A DNA stretch of 64,000 nt, taken from positions 17,063,151 through 17,127,150 of the forward strand of contig OX336353.1 of NCBI GenBank assembly GCA_946902875.1. Direction: 5' to 3'. This DNA is from Nematopogon swammerdamellus (lineage: Eukaryota > Arthropoda > Insecta > Lepidoptera > Adelidae). Made by a program: the position numbers and the translations under genes. Positions 32,611 through 43,672 of the stretch are shown here, in pieces (the first letter of the stretch is position 1; each line of letters starts with the position of its first letter). A model generated the notes under the pieces. That model was given only the letters and a program-made list of their open reading frames with translations, was not told where the DNA came from and ran no database searches.

Positions 32611-33243
32611 ACCAGGAATTGATACCAGCCATTGATACCAGGAATGCTGATTTTGTATCTAATTGGCCGCGAACAGTTCCTCAGTTGAGAGAAGTTCTAA
32701 TGGCACTAAATCATAAAAAATTGGAAGTATGGAGTATGGAGCCATACGTTTCAGTTGATAACTTATATATTTTTTTCTACATAATTTTTAAGTAGGTAGG
32801 TTACATATTATAGTGTCTCTTAATACATTAGTACCTGGGGGACCGAGCTTCGCTCGGCGTCTACACCTATCCAGATAAACTTGAAAAAAATAACATTATC
32901 TAAATACAAAATTTCATCCAAATCGTTAGAGCCGTTTCCGAGAAACCAATTAGATATATAGGTATATATATACAAGTTTAGCTCACTTAAAGTAATAGGA
33001 TTTTCGCTAGTTTTGAGATACAATATTAAATAAAAGACATCAGTCGAATTATCAGCACGTGTATTACCTTTGACGTACTTAATATATAAGTGTATAGTAA
33101 ATAACATTTAAAGAACACACACGAGCATTATTTTATTAGACAGAGTAACGTTTTAAAATACATACATAGAAAATGCTAAATCAAGTAAGTTTATCACAAA
33201 TGCCATAAGACATCCAAAACGAACGCTACTGTTATTTTTCCTT
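32611..33243. other. unassigned
   Basis: GATACCAGCCATTGATACCAGGAATG (32618-32645) is a short direct repeat. Around 32840-32960 GGACCGAGCTTCGCTCGGCG and AATCGTTAGAGCCG resemble a LINE 3' region. No gene. Confidence 0.3.
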
Positions 33244-33582
33244 TGTTCGATGTTGGACAGATTCTGGATTGGACAGATTCGTGATTGGGCAGATTCGCTG
33301 CTCGACAGATTCGTGGATTGGGCAGATTCTTGGATTCGACGGATTAGATATACGACAGAAATTGTATAGTTGTGCACAAAATATACTTCGTGATTAATTC
33401 AAAGGCTTGTACTCGTAGACTTATATATTCTTGTACTATGAGAAAAACACGGGTTATCTACCTAAATAACCTTTGTTTTCATTTGGTCAGATTTTCAAAT
33501 CGTCAGACTTTCAAATGGTCAGAATACAGTCACCGTAATTAAAGTGGAAACACGAAATACTACTTGGTAAGACTAATGGGAA

Positions 33583-33690
33583 CGGTTCTAAAGTACCAGG
33601 GCAGCAGAAATTGAAAGAAGGTTTCCATAATTTTATATAAGTTAATCGCTATTATAATAATAATAGCAATTAACTTATACGGAAACCTAT
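33583..33690. repeat. half MITE followed by a hairpin
   Basis: 33585-33616 equals one end of the MITE at 31864. It is followed by AGGTTTCC...GGAAACCT, whose arms (33620-33650, 33658-33688) contain TATAAGTTAAT. Confidence 0.6.
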
Positions 33691-33708
33691 TCGAAAACTC
33701 GTATTCAT

Positions 33709-33835
33709 GGTTTTTTTTATGTAATCCGGTATGGGTGGCTGAGTCAGAGGGGCCAAAGCACATGCTCTGACTAGCCAATATCACCTCCGAGAAGGTAGCT
33801 GCCATACCGGAGACTTCCCGATTGCTTAAAACGGT
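33709..33835 (-). mobile_element. SINE A, 3' end
   Basis: TTTATGTAATCCGGTATGG through CCAATATCACCTCCGAG to CCGGAGACTTCCCG, inside the foldback element. Confidence 0.75.
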
Positions 33836-34114
33836 TGAGAAAAGTAAATTACATATTTAAAACTAAATAAAACATAAAGCGCAATAAGCGCATATTTGAA
33901 TTTTAAGGATTGAACTTTTCCTTTTTATGTAAATAAAAGTGTATTTAATTTTTTATTAAATATGAATAATATTTTTATCTTTTCTTGAAACCTGTACTTC
34001 TGTCGTATAGCTAATCCGTCGAATCCAAGAATCTGCCCAATCCACGAATCTGTCGAGCAGCGAATCTGCCGAATCACGAATCTGTCCAATCCAGAATCTG
34101 TCCAACACCGAACA

Positions 34115-34610
34115 ATGGTTATTTTTTTGCTTCATAAGTTATGTACAATAAGAGTACACGCAAGACCATACGCTCTCGGTCGAGTTGGAAAATCGGAAAA
34201 TAGTCACAATTTGTTGGAACCGAAGGCGCTAGGCAGACTGCAAGCGAAAGGCGGAGATCCATCACGAGTACGGTAGTACGTACGACAATTTGGCACTAGC
34301 TATATATACAGTCTATCTACCTATAACATACATATACACAGTGTGAAGTAGGACTAGGTGTAGGCCTCCGCCCCGTCAGCCGTGTTCAGTTATGTTGAAC
34401 GAAACTAACTACAGTAAGAAACTATGTAGTTTAAACGTGACTATGTTACAATCAGTATTTCCAAATATTATTTCAGGTCGTAGAACAATTTTGTAGCAAA
34501 ACAACAAAATAGCATATTATCTACAAAATGTCACATTTCAACCGATGATCGATTAATTTTGTACATAAATATTTTAGAAAAAATTGTGCTCACTAAAGAT
34601 ACTTTAAATA
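34115..34610. other. unassigned AT-rich sequence
   Basis: No ORF or repeat recognised. Confidence 0.3.
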
Positions 34611-34787
34611 GCGAAAAACCTAAATAAGATTACTTCGTGCCAAAAATTATATTCTTTATACAAATTGCTAGTGATTTCTACGACGATTTTATATTTAAAT
34701 TAAATATAAAATCGTCGTAGAAATCACTAGCAATTTGTATAAAGAATATAATTTTTGGCACGAAGTAATCTTATTTAGGTTTTTCGC
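34611..34787. repeat. perfect palindrome, 87-bp arms, 3-bp centre
   Basis: 34611-34697 is the exact reverse complement of 34701-34787 by eye, with centre TTTAAATTAAA at 34699. It begins 33 bp past the stop codon of the fucosyltransferase-like gene, so it lies in that gene's probable 3' UTR. Confidence 0.9.
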
Positions 34788-34819
34788 GGCGGAGGCAGCG
34801 ACGACGGCGGCGGCGGCTC

Positions 34820-35854
34820 TTACGGCAGCAACGACCAGCCGGGCAGCGCGTGGGCCACGCGCACGGCCGCGTTCGCGACAGGCAGGTGGTACACGACCGT
34901 ATCGCCGCCCGCCAGCAGCGCGCCCCACAGCCCGAACGTCCCGTAGTCGAAGATGGTGTGATTGCACGCTGCCAGCACCGCCAGGTCGAGTCGCACCCGC
35001 TCAGACTTCACCTCCATAGACGTGCTCGCAACCCGCACGCGCCCGCTTCGGCCGCGCGCCAATAGCTCCTCGCACCAGCGCGGCTCGTCACTCACCACCA
35101 CGAACAGCACGTCAGGGAATCGGCGCTCGAACCTACTCATCGCCTCCAGGTAGAACGAGAGCGGAGCGGGCGCTTCGTTGTACTTTTGACGTAGGTAGCT
35201 CGCGTAGTCGGTGCGTCGGACATGGACACCCACGAAAACAGGCGGGCGGCGGCGATCAGCGATGAGGGCGCGCAGCACGGCCTGCGCGTTCTCCCGCAGC
35301 GTCCGCGTGAGGAGCAGCTCGCGTTGAAGCGCCGGCAGCAGCGGCACGATCTCCTCCGGCAGCACTGCATACGCGGGCAGCACTAGCGCCTGCGATGAGC
35401 TGTTCCAGGCTCGAGGCTTGTCCACAACCGAATTCCAACGCGCGCGGCAGTGTCGCACGCGACCGAGCGACGCCATCGTTAGGTTGGCGAAGATATCAGA
35501 GAGCGACGCGAGCAAACACGGCGGCGCGTACGCCTCGAGGCCCGTCCGCCGCGCCACCGCCCACAGTGCGGCATACTCCGATATGAGGTTTCCGGTGCGG
35601 CCGGCCGGGGTGACGGTGGCGATGCCGGCCGGCGGGCAGCGTCGACGAGCGCGGCCGTCGTGCACGAGGTGCGCCGCGGGCAGGAGGGGGAGCCCGCAAA
35701 GAGCACCCTCGAGCTCTGCCAGCGAGCCGCCGGACCAAGTACTGGACCCGCCGGCGCCCTCGTACACGGGGAACACGAACACGTGGATGAGATAGATGAC
35801 CGACCACGCGGGGATCATGACTAAGACTAACTGACTGCGCCCCGTGGCCCGCAT
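34820..35854 (-). CDS. galactoside alpha-1,2-fucosyltransferase-like protein (GT11)
   Basis: The 344-aa intronless frame starts at the first ATG after an upstream stop, with a type II topology: a short cytoplasmic start, then a membrane anchor at about residues 9-31 (LVLVMIPAWSVIYLIHVFVF). GRTGNLISEYAALWAV (85-100) matches the GRLGN box of the family, GVHVRRTDY (209-217) is the alpha-1,2/alpha-1,6 fucosyltransferase HxRR motif that binds GDP-fucose, VVVSDEPRWCEE (252-263) and DYGTFGLWGALLAGGD (303-318) match the last two boxes. Sequons at NLT (134), NSS (151) and NHT (298). Length fits the family (about 340-370). The product should sit in the Golgi and transfer fucose to a galactose-type acceptor; acceptor unknown. 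It is much richer in G+C than its surroundings. The family call is firm; substrate and activity are inference. Confidence 0.85.
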   Translation of the reverse strand: MRATGRSQLVLVMIPAWSVIYLIHVFVFPVYEGAGGSSTWSGGSLAELEGALCGLPLLPAAHLVHDGRARRRCPPAGIATVTPAGRTGNLISEYAALWAVARRTGLEAYAPPCLLASLSDIFANLTMASLGRVRHCRARWNSVVDKPRAWNSSSQALVLPAYAVLPEEIVPLLPALQRELLLTRTLRENAQAVLRALIADRRRPPVFVGVHVRRTDYASYLRQKYNEAPAPLSFYLEAMSRFERRFPDVLFVVVSDEPRWCEELLARGRSGRVRVASTSMEVKSERVRLDLAVLAACNHTIFDYGTFGLWGALLAGGDTVVYHLPVANAAVRVAHALPGWSLLP

Positions 35855-36569
35855 CTCGCCTCGGCGGTCGGCCGCTCGGATTCGTCGATGCTGCCGCCGC
35901 CCCGCCTCCGCCGCCGGAGCCGCCTCCGCCGCCTCCGTCGTCGACGCTTATTGAGACGGGCGTGCTATCGAAACTTGGTCTAAGAGCAGGGCGCCGTGCG
36001 GCGACCTCGCGAGCGTGCCCTCACCGTTTGAGCAAAACAGAAAACACTAAAGAGGAAAAGCAAAAAAATAAGATGCTCTCTTCACCGAGCGTATGACGCA
36101 CGGGAATCGGGGCGCCGAGGGTGTGGAGGGCAGCTAGCAGGTGGCGCGTCCGAGCGACGCCCCGCTAGTGTGAACTGGGGGCGGGTACTTAAGTAGGTAA
36201 ACAAAGAATAGGAGACACGAATGCACCTACACCTGTAGTCGTGTCGTCATTGCCTGAAAACATCACATTTTATTTATTTATTTTAAGCTTTCAGAAACAA
36301 ACAGTTACAAAATGAATACATAGTAAATTAACTCTAGACTAACACCTAAACTAGTAAAGTTTCTACAAATAATTTTAATCCTACAATTAATAATATCAAC
36401 AAAACTTATAGATAATATATATATAGAAAGTGTATACATTTGTTTAAATTTGAACAAGAAAGGAAAACGAAAAAACGAAAAATTGTTTTATAAAAAATAA
36501 AACATTGCGATTTAGAAAATTGTTGAGCAAGTGAGACCAATGACCTATCGTATAATATTATAACAGAGT
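35855..36569. other. 5' flank of the fucosyltransferase-like gene, then unassigned
   Basis: 35855-36180 is very GC-rich with CCGCCG repeats (35885-35940), fitting a 5' UTR and promoter; no TATA at a sensible distance was seen. From about 36240 on the DNA turns AT-rich, with a TTTATTTATTTATTTT run like a LINE 3' tail. Confidence 0.4.
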
Positions 36570-36840
36570 TTTTGACGTGATGACGTCACGTATTATAAAT
36601 TGATGAGTACTGGCTGCACGCACGAAAGTGTGTAGCGTTGATATTCAAAGTTACCATGGAAACTTCTTAAGAAGTAAAACTGTCAAGATCAGACAACAGA
36701 AGTTTTGATGGCCAGTCACAAGATGATTAATCTTTCTACTGGAAATAGAAATTACTGATCTTTCATCTATGTACTACGATTATTCCACGTCATCACGTAA
36801 AACTATCGTCCGTAAACCGACTTTACAGTAAACCAATTTT
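36570..36840 (+). repeat. repeat G, complete copy
   Basis: TGACGTGATGACGTCACG to CGTAAACCGACTTTACAG. Both ends carry ACGTGATGACGT words in opposite orientation, so the element may have short inverted ends. Confidence 0.65.
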
Positions 36841-37260
36841 TTGAATTGACATAAACTAGTGTTAAAAATGTCGACAATGCAGAACAAATCATATGTCTTA
36901 CAGCTTCGATTTATGAATCTGTGCTCGCTATAATTACAATGACTTATGTATCTGTATAATGAGAATGTGTCAGTGGAACGTGTGTTTCTGATGGGACATC
37001 TAAATTTAATTTTATCCAATAAATACTGTGACTCGACGACTCGACAAATGAATTTATGATTTTGAAAAGAAAGGTAACATCTGTGATATGTCTTCTGTTA
37101 GCAAGAGAAGTAAGCGCGGAATTGTCTTGAAGACTGATGAATAGAATGATAGAATGATAGAATAGGCGCAACAGTCGATACGATACAGACCGACCGACGA
37201 CGCGCAACAAGCGAGAGCACAGAACACCTATTAGCGAGAGCGTTTCCTTCTTCAATCAAA
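36841..37260 (-). pseudogene. LINE RT C-terminal remnant
   Basis: The minus strand reads SALTSLANRRHITDVTFLF (about 37120-37060), then INLDVPSETHVP, a typical text from the extreme C-terminus of lepidopteran LINE proteins. Further downstream it runs directly into repeat G, so G may be the 3' end of this LINE. Confidence 0.6.
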
Positions 37261-37389
37261 TGTGGGGTTATAATTCGTTGGACTGTTTTTCATATTATTG
37301 ACTATCTTTAAACTACTTTAAAATAAATAATATCTATTATCTTAGACATCGGAAATCTGATTGATCTTAGCTACGTTCTGATAAATAAT

Positions 37390-38830
37390 AATCCATCTCG
37401 AAAAAAGCAAGTAACTAAGGGCGTGGCCGAAGGCCGAGCTGCGTTCAGGAAGAAGCTGAACCATCTTGAAGAAATTAAGTAACTAAGGCGAGGCCGTAGG
37501 CCGAGCTACATTCTGATAAATAATAAACAATAATATCGAAGAAAGCAAGTAACTAAGGGCGAGGCCGAAGGCCGAGCTGCGTACAGGAAGAAGCTAAACC
37601 ATATTGAAGAAAGTAAGTAACTAAGGCGAGGCCGAAGGCCGAGCTGCGTTCAAGAAGACTACAAACCTTCTCGAAGAATGTAAGTAACAAAGGGCGAGGC
37701 TGAAGGCCGAGCTACGTTCAGGAAAACGATAAACCTTATCTAAGAAAGTAAGTAATGAAGGGCGAGGCCGAAGGCCGAGCTACATTCAGGAAGACCATAA
37801 ATCTTCTCGAAGAAAGTAAGCTACTGAGGGCGAGGCCGAAGGCCGAGCTGCGTTCAGGAAGACGATAAACCTTCTTAAAGAAAGTAAGTAACTAAGGGCG
37901 AGGCTGAAGGCCGAGCTGCGTTCAGGAATACTATAAACCTTCTCGAAGAAAGTAAGTAGACAAAGGACGAGGCCGAAGGCCGAGCTGCGTTCAGGAAGAC
38001 GATAAACCTTATCTAAGAAAGTAAGTAATTAAGGGCGAGGGCGAAGGCCGAGCTACATTCAGGAAGACCATAAACCTTCTCGAAGAAAGTAAGTAACAAA
38101 GGGCGAGGCCGAAGGCCGAGCTACATTCAGGAAGACGATAAACCTTCTCGAAGAAAGTAAGTAACTGAGGGTGAGGCCGAAGGCCGAGCTGCATTCAGGA
38201 AGAGGATAAACCTTCTCGAAGAAAGTAAGTAACTGAGGGCGAGGCCGAAGGCCGAGCTGCATTCAGGAAGAGGATAAACCTTCTTGAAGAAAGTAAGTAA
38301 CTGAAGGCGAGGCCGAAGGCCGAGCTGCGTTCAGGAAGACTATAAACCTACTCGAAGAAAGTAAGTAACAAAGGGCGAGGCCGAAGGCCGAGCTGCTTTG
38401 AGGAAGACGATAAATCTTATCTAAGAAAGTAAGTAATTAAGGGCGAGGCCGGAGGCCGAGCTACATTCAGGAAGACCATAAACCTTCTCGAAGATATTAA
38501 CAACTGAGGGCGAGGCCGAAGGCCGAGCTGCGTTCAGGCAGACGATAAACCTTCTCGAAGAATGTAAGTAACTGGGGGCGAGGCCGAAGGCCGAGCTGCG
38601 TTCAGGAAGTGGATAAACCTTCTCGAAGAAAGTAAGTAACTGAAGGCGAGGCCGAAGGCCGAGCTGCGTCCACGAAGAGGATAAGCCTTCTCGAAGAAAG
38701 TAATGGGCGAGGCCGAAGGCCGAGCTGCGTTTAGACAAACGATAAAACGGCGAGGCTTCAGGCTAAGCTGCATTCTGGAATACAATAAACCTCCACGAAG
38801 AAAGTAAGTAACTAAGGGCGAGGCCACTGT
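37390..38830. repeat. 69-bp tandem array, about 20 units
   Basis: Units read GAAGAAAGTAAGTAACTAAG, GGCGAGGCCGAAGGCCGAGC, then TGCGTTCAGGAAGACGATAA. The 'AAGGCCGAGCT' word recurs every 65-72 bp. A last diverged unit runs into TGTCACACCCATTCC and a poly(C) run. Since 69 is a multiple of 3, the minus strand shows ORFs repeating a 23-residue text; this is a by-product. Confidence 0.95.
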
Positions 38831-40269
38831 CACACCCATTCCCCCCCCCCCCCCCCCCCTCCCCCTTAAAATGTGAAATCCAAAAACCCTGAAACACTTC
38901 ATTATTTATTTGTTTTGAGTAGCTATAATTATGATTTTCAAGTTCCTACCTTTAAAAAAACCGATATTTGCCATAGAATCTTTAACCCTCCGTCCCCCCC
39001 CCCCCCCCCCCCCCCTTTAAATGTGAAAATCCAAAAATCCTGAAACACTTCGTTATTTATTTATGATGAATATGATTTTCACGTTCCTACCTTTAAAAAA
39101 CCGATACTCCCATACAACCTTTCGCATACCCTATTTCACCCCCTTAGGGGTTGTTTTTTGAGACAAAAGGTAGCATATGTCCTTCCTCAGGATGCAATTC
39201 ATCTCCATACAAAATTTTATAAAATCCTAAAGTCCAATTTTGAAATCATCCCCTATCTTAATTTAAGGGTTCATTTAGCAAAAACGCCGTAATTTTTTAT
39301 TTCATACCAAAAACCTTAATATGAATTGTCATATCCCTAACTTGAGAAATGATTGGTTCCCCATACAAACTTTCATCACCTATTTCACCCCCTTAAGGGT
39401 TGTTTTTTGAGACAAAAGGTAGCCTATGTCGTTCCTCAGGATGCAATTCATCTCCGTAAATTTTTTTATAAAATCCTAAAATCTAATTTTCAAATCTATT
39501 ATATACTATTTTAATTTATGGGTTGATTTAGCAAAAACGCTGAAACACGTAATTCTTTATTTCATATCAAAAGTCTAAATATGAATTATCATATTCCTAA
39601 CTGGAAAAATGCTGGGTTCCCCATACAAACTTTCATCCCCCATTTCACCCCCTTAAGGATTGTTTTTTGAGACAAAAGGTAGCCTAGGTCCTTCTTCAGG
39701 ATGCAATTAATCTCCGTGCAATATTCAATCGAAATCTGTTGAGCGGTTTAGGCGTGAAAACGTAACAGACAGACAGACAGACAACAGAGTTACTTTCGAA
39801 TTTATAATATTAGTATGGATAAAAGAAGTATGGAAGTATAAATATGGTTATGGAAGTTGGATAATAATATGTAGTATGTATTTAACATTGATATTATAAC
39901 CCTAGTCCATGAATACATGATACGTCATTGGTCCATACTAATATTATAAATTCGAAAGTAGCTCTGTCTCAAAAAAGAACCCTTAAGGGGGTTAAATAGG
40001 GGATGAAAGTTTGTATGGTGAACCCATCATTTCTCAAGTTAGGGATATGACAATTCATATTTAAGCTTTTGGTATGAATGTCTTTGGGTATGAAATAAAG
40101 AATTACGTGTTTCCGCGTTTTTGCTAAATCAACCCTTAAATTAAGATAGGGAATGATTTCAAAATTATATTTTAGGATTTTATACAAATAAATAATAAAG
40201 AAGTGTTTCAGGATTTTTGGATTTTCAAATTTTAAGGGGGGGGGGGGGGGGGGGGGGGGAATGGGTGTG
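38831..40269. repeat. centre of the inverted duplication
   Basis: Left half: poly(C) runs (38840-38862 and 38995-39015), two to three blocks of CCATACAAACTTTCATCCCC...CACCCCCTTAAGG (39100-39720), GACA microsatellite (39770-39785) and AATTTATAATATTAGTATGG (39801). Right half: the same parts in reverse (39930-40265), with a long poly(G) run at 40231-40259. The true centre is near 39830-39930. The blocks are a known type of lepidopteran dispersed repeat. Confidence 0.75.
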
Positions 40270-40905
40270 ACGGTGGCCTCGCCCTTAGTTACTTACTTTC
40301 TTCGTGGAGGTTTATTGTATTCCAGAATGCAGCTTAGCCTGAAGCCTCGCCGTTAGTTACTTACTTTATTTAAGAAGTTTTATCGTTTGTGCAAACGCAG
40401 CTCGGCCTTCGGCCTCGCCCATTACTTTCTTCGAGAAGGTTTATCCTCTTCCTGGACGCAGCTCGGCCTTCGGCCTCGCCTTCAGTTACTTACTTTCTTG
40501 GAGAAGGTTTACCGTCTTCCTGAACGCAGCTCGGCCTTCGGCCTCGCCCTAAGTTGCTTAATTTCTTCGAGAAGGTTTATGGTATTTCTGAATGTAGCTC
40601 GGCCTTCGGCCTCGCCTTAATTACTTACTTTCTTCGAGAAGGTTTATCGTCTTCCTGAACGCAGCTCGGCCTTCGGCCTCGCCCTCAGTTACTTACTTTC
40701 TTCGAAAAGGTTTATCCTCTTCCTGAACGCGTCTTCGGCTTCGCCCTTAGTTACTTACTGTCTTCGAGAATGTTTATCGTCTTCCTGAATGTAGCTCGAC
40801 CTTCGGCCTCGCCCTTAATTACTTACTTTCTTAGATAAGGCTTATCGTTTGCCTGAACGCAGCTCGGCCTTCGGCCTTGCACTTTGTTACTTACATTCTT
40901 CGAGA
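40270..40905. repeat. 69-bp tandem array in inverted orientation, about 9 units
   Basis: Units are the reverse complement of 37390-38830 (AGCTCGGCCTTCGGCCTCGCC then TTACTTACTTTCTTCG). The outermost unit abuts a SINE B fragment at 40907. Confidence 0.95.
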
Positions 40906-40906
40906 A

Positions 40907-40928
40907 GTGGTATCAACCCGGGTGGGAT
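40907..40928 (-). mobile_element. SINE B split by a transposon, left piece
   Basis: GTGGTATCAACCCGGGTGGG plus AT is reverse SINE B body; the copy continues without loss at 48806 (GGATAAACCCTACTACC). The shared GGAT is the target-site duplication. Confidence 0.75.
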
Positions 40929-41023
40929 TGTGGCGACACCTGGCCACAGCCGAACGAAACTCGAGAACCACTTACGACGGTACTCTTCAGAAACAACAAG
41001 TTGACTCACGAACGCGCTAACAG

Positions 41024-41165
41024 ATGGCGCAGAACCGTAAAATGTCAAAATACATACATTCGCTCAACGCATTCTTAAATGTGCAAATACGCTCTGTATA
41101 TATACAGTTAGCTCACTAAGAGCGTTGGGCAGTAGCCCACTCAACATCCAGCTGCGCCATCTGTT
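41024..41165. mobile_element. 142-bp MITE inside the left TIR
   Basis: Ends ATGGCGCAG and CTGCGCCAT are inverted. The right-hand TIR lacks it (CGCTAACAGCGGCTG without break), so it inserted after the 7.9-kb element formed its ends. Confidence 0.75.
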
Positions 41166-41919
41166 CGGCTGTTCAAACCAAAAACAAAGCAACCAACAAA
41201 AATTTCAAAATTCGTTTTTTGACGAATCTGGGTAAAAACAAAGTCTACATGCTGTATTTTTTTGATAATTTTCTGATGAACCGTTACTGATATACTAAAA
41301 CAGTAGAGTCACTTGCTTTACCAAATTCTAGCAAGAATATGACATTACAATCGAAATAATAAAGTAAATCACACTAAAAAGGAAAAAACGAAGTATCTGC
41401 ATGACTCTTACTTTATTTTTGTGTTTATATTGTAGTTACTTTGTTTATATTTTGTGACTGAAATTTTTAAAGAGGCAAATACAAGATTTAAATGTATTTG
41501 CTTTATTTATGAAATTGTACTAGATTATATTTGATTTTTTTTAAAACATCTAACGACGTTACTTCATTTTCGAAATTGGTGATTGATCGTAAACACTAAT
41601 GCCGAAATACGTTTGCTTTGTTTTTGTGAACGCGAAGTATCAGTTATGTCCAGTGATCGGTTTTTCTGGCGTCATTGCAGGGCCGAATTGTGAAAAAAAA
41701 ATTTTTTTTTTATTTTACCATTTTATGGTACCTACATAATGTTACAAACTGCCTCAAATGTATTTTAAATTGTTTATCGTTACACTTACACGAGTAAACG
41801 TTGTTCTTAAACATCGTTCTGGCCTAATTCCGGCTCTTAAATACTGATAGCAGGATCCTTCACTGATATTTTTTTGAAAACACTCAGAATGTCCGACACA
41901 CAGCCAAGCTGTTAAGTAA
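41166..41919. other. left subterminal region of the 7.9-kb element
   Basis: AT-rich; holds motifs of the form TTRCTTTRTTTTTG at 41408, 41437, 41496 and 41613, and inverted at 41179 and 41233. Such repeated short words near transposon ends are often transposase-binding sites. Confidence 0.5.
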
Positions 41920-43470
41920 ACATGTAAGTACAAAAGCCCCTAAATTTTGGAGTTTTTTACTTTTTATGTATAGAGCATCAAAGTATAAATGTACTTTGTT
42001 CGCATAACTGCGTTCTAGGAGCAGTATTTTTCGAGAAAATCTGGAAAAAATATTGTTCTATTCCTTGGGAACCATTTACGTTAGACAAAAAAAAACGTAA
42101 GAACAAAAGTTCCTTGTATTTCGGCCCTCTATAAGCTTTCATTGAAACTTTAACCAAATTCCAAAAAAAATTGCGTATATTTTACTTGTTCTGTATAGTG
42201 GATCAAAGTATAAATGTACATTGTTCTGGTAATAGCATTCTAGGATCAGTATTTTTCGCGAAAACCCTCAATAAATATTTCATTGTTCCGTTTCAGGGGA
42301 ACCACTTATGTTTATTAGGAAAAAACATGTAAGAACCAAATAGTCTTATATTTTGGCCTTCTATACTAATTCTTACAATAAAAATTTCAACCAAATTTGA
42401 AAAATGCGGAGTTTGGTAAAATTTACCAATTATATATTTTTTAATTTTTGTGTATATGTTACCTTTTCTGTGTAGAGGATCAAAGCCTCGACGTATTTGG
42501 TTCTTAATTTTTTTTTCTAGCATAAACAGTTTTCGAGCAAACCCGGAAAAAATATTTCATATTTCATAACTTCGGAACCATTGACATTTGGTAAAAACAT
42601 ATAATAACAAAAGTGCCTTATTTTTGGCCATCTACATGATTCCATTAAAATTTTACCAAATTTATAGTTTTTTTCCGAAAGGCGAGAAAATCTGGAAAAA
42701 ATATTTAATCGTTCTATTCCTTGGGAACCATTTATATTAGGCAAAAAAACGTAAGAACAAAAGTTCCTTGTATTTCGGCCCTCTATAAGCTTTCATTGAA
42801 ACTTTAACCAAATTCAAAAAAAAATTGCGTATATTTTACTTGTTCTGTATAGTGGATCAAAGTATAAATGTACATTGTTCTGGTAATAGCATTCTAGGAT
42901 CAGTATTTTTCGCGAAAACCCTCAATAAATATTTCATTGTTCCGTTTCAGGGGAACCACTTCTATTAAGAAAAAACATGTAAGAACCAAATAGTCTTATA
43001 TTTTGGCCTTCTATACTAATTCTTTAAAATTTCAACCAAATTTGAAAAATACGGAGTTTGGTAAAATTTACCAATTATAATTTTTTTTATTTTTGTGTAT
43101 ATGTTACCTTTTCTGTGTAGAGGATCAAAGCCTCGACGTATTTGGTTCTTAATTTTTTTTTTCTAGCATAAACAGTTTTCGAGCAAACCCTGAAAAAAGA
43201 TTTCATTATTTCATAACTTCGGAACCATTGACATTTGGTAAAAACATATGATAACAAAAGTGCCTTATTTTTTTCCCACCTACATGATTCCATTAAAATT
43301 TTACCAAATTTATAGTTTTTTTCCGAAAGGTTAATTTTTTCGAGAAAATCTGGAAAACATATTTAATCGTTTTATTCCTTGGGAACCATTTACATTAGGC
43401 AAAAAAACGTAAGAACAAAAGTTCCTTGTATTTCGGCCCTCTATAAGCTTTCATTGAAACTTCCCGATTT
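41920..43470. repeat. higher-order tandem repeat, about 655 bp
   Basis: TTCGGCCCTCTATAAGC occurs at about 42120, 42774 and 43433, spacing 654 and 659 bp. Each period is made of three diverged blocks of about 210-220 bp that share GGAACCA(T/C)TT...AAAAACRT(A/G)AGAACAAA. A degraded block precedes the first (41920-42060). A 30-bp SINE B scrap lies at 43505-43536. Confidence 0.85.
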
Positions 43471-43672
43471 AGTGTCCCAAGGACAGGGAGATATTTAAGT
43501 GTCAGTTTTACGAGGAATCCAAACCTCGGTCGAAATCTTATAAGATTAAAACTTTGAATAAATAATACCTGATTTTGCATTTAAATGTGAGTTTTTATTA
43601 AAAAAAATATTCCATGTAATTGCTTTTACACGTTTTTTAGCTTTCTTATGACGAGTAAGTCAAATAAAAAAT

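Larger units (their letters stand above)
33244..34114. mobile_element. foldback-like element, 117-bp arms
   Basis: Arms 33244-33360 and 33998-34114 are reverse complements with about 4 mismatches. Each arm is itself built of short repeats of about 18 bp (GGACAGATTCGTGATTGG type). Long TIRs made of short tandem repeats are the hallmark of foldback elements. The inside holds a half MITE, a hairpin and a SINE A piece; no ORF. Confidence 0.7.

Noticed and set aside
35395..35807. ORFs of 60-125 aa on both strands inside the GT11 gene
   Set aside because: GC-rich shadows of the 344-aa frame; only that frame carries family motifs.
36572..36592. CRE-type TGACGTCA regulatory site
   Set aside because: Part of a dispersed repeat (6945, 36582); no nearby promoter.
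37390..38830. ORFs of 60-120 aa in the 69-bp array as a repeat protein
   Set aside because: They follow from the period being divisible by three; they lack a start context and break where the repeat has indels.
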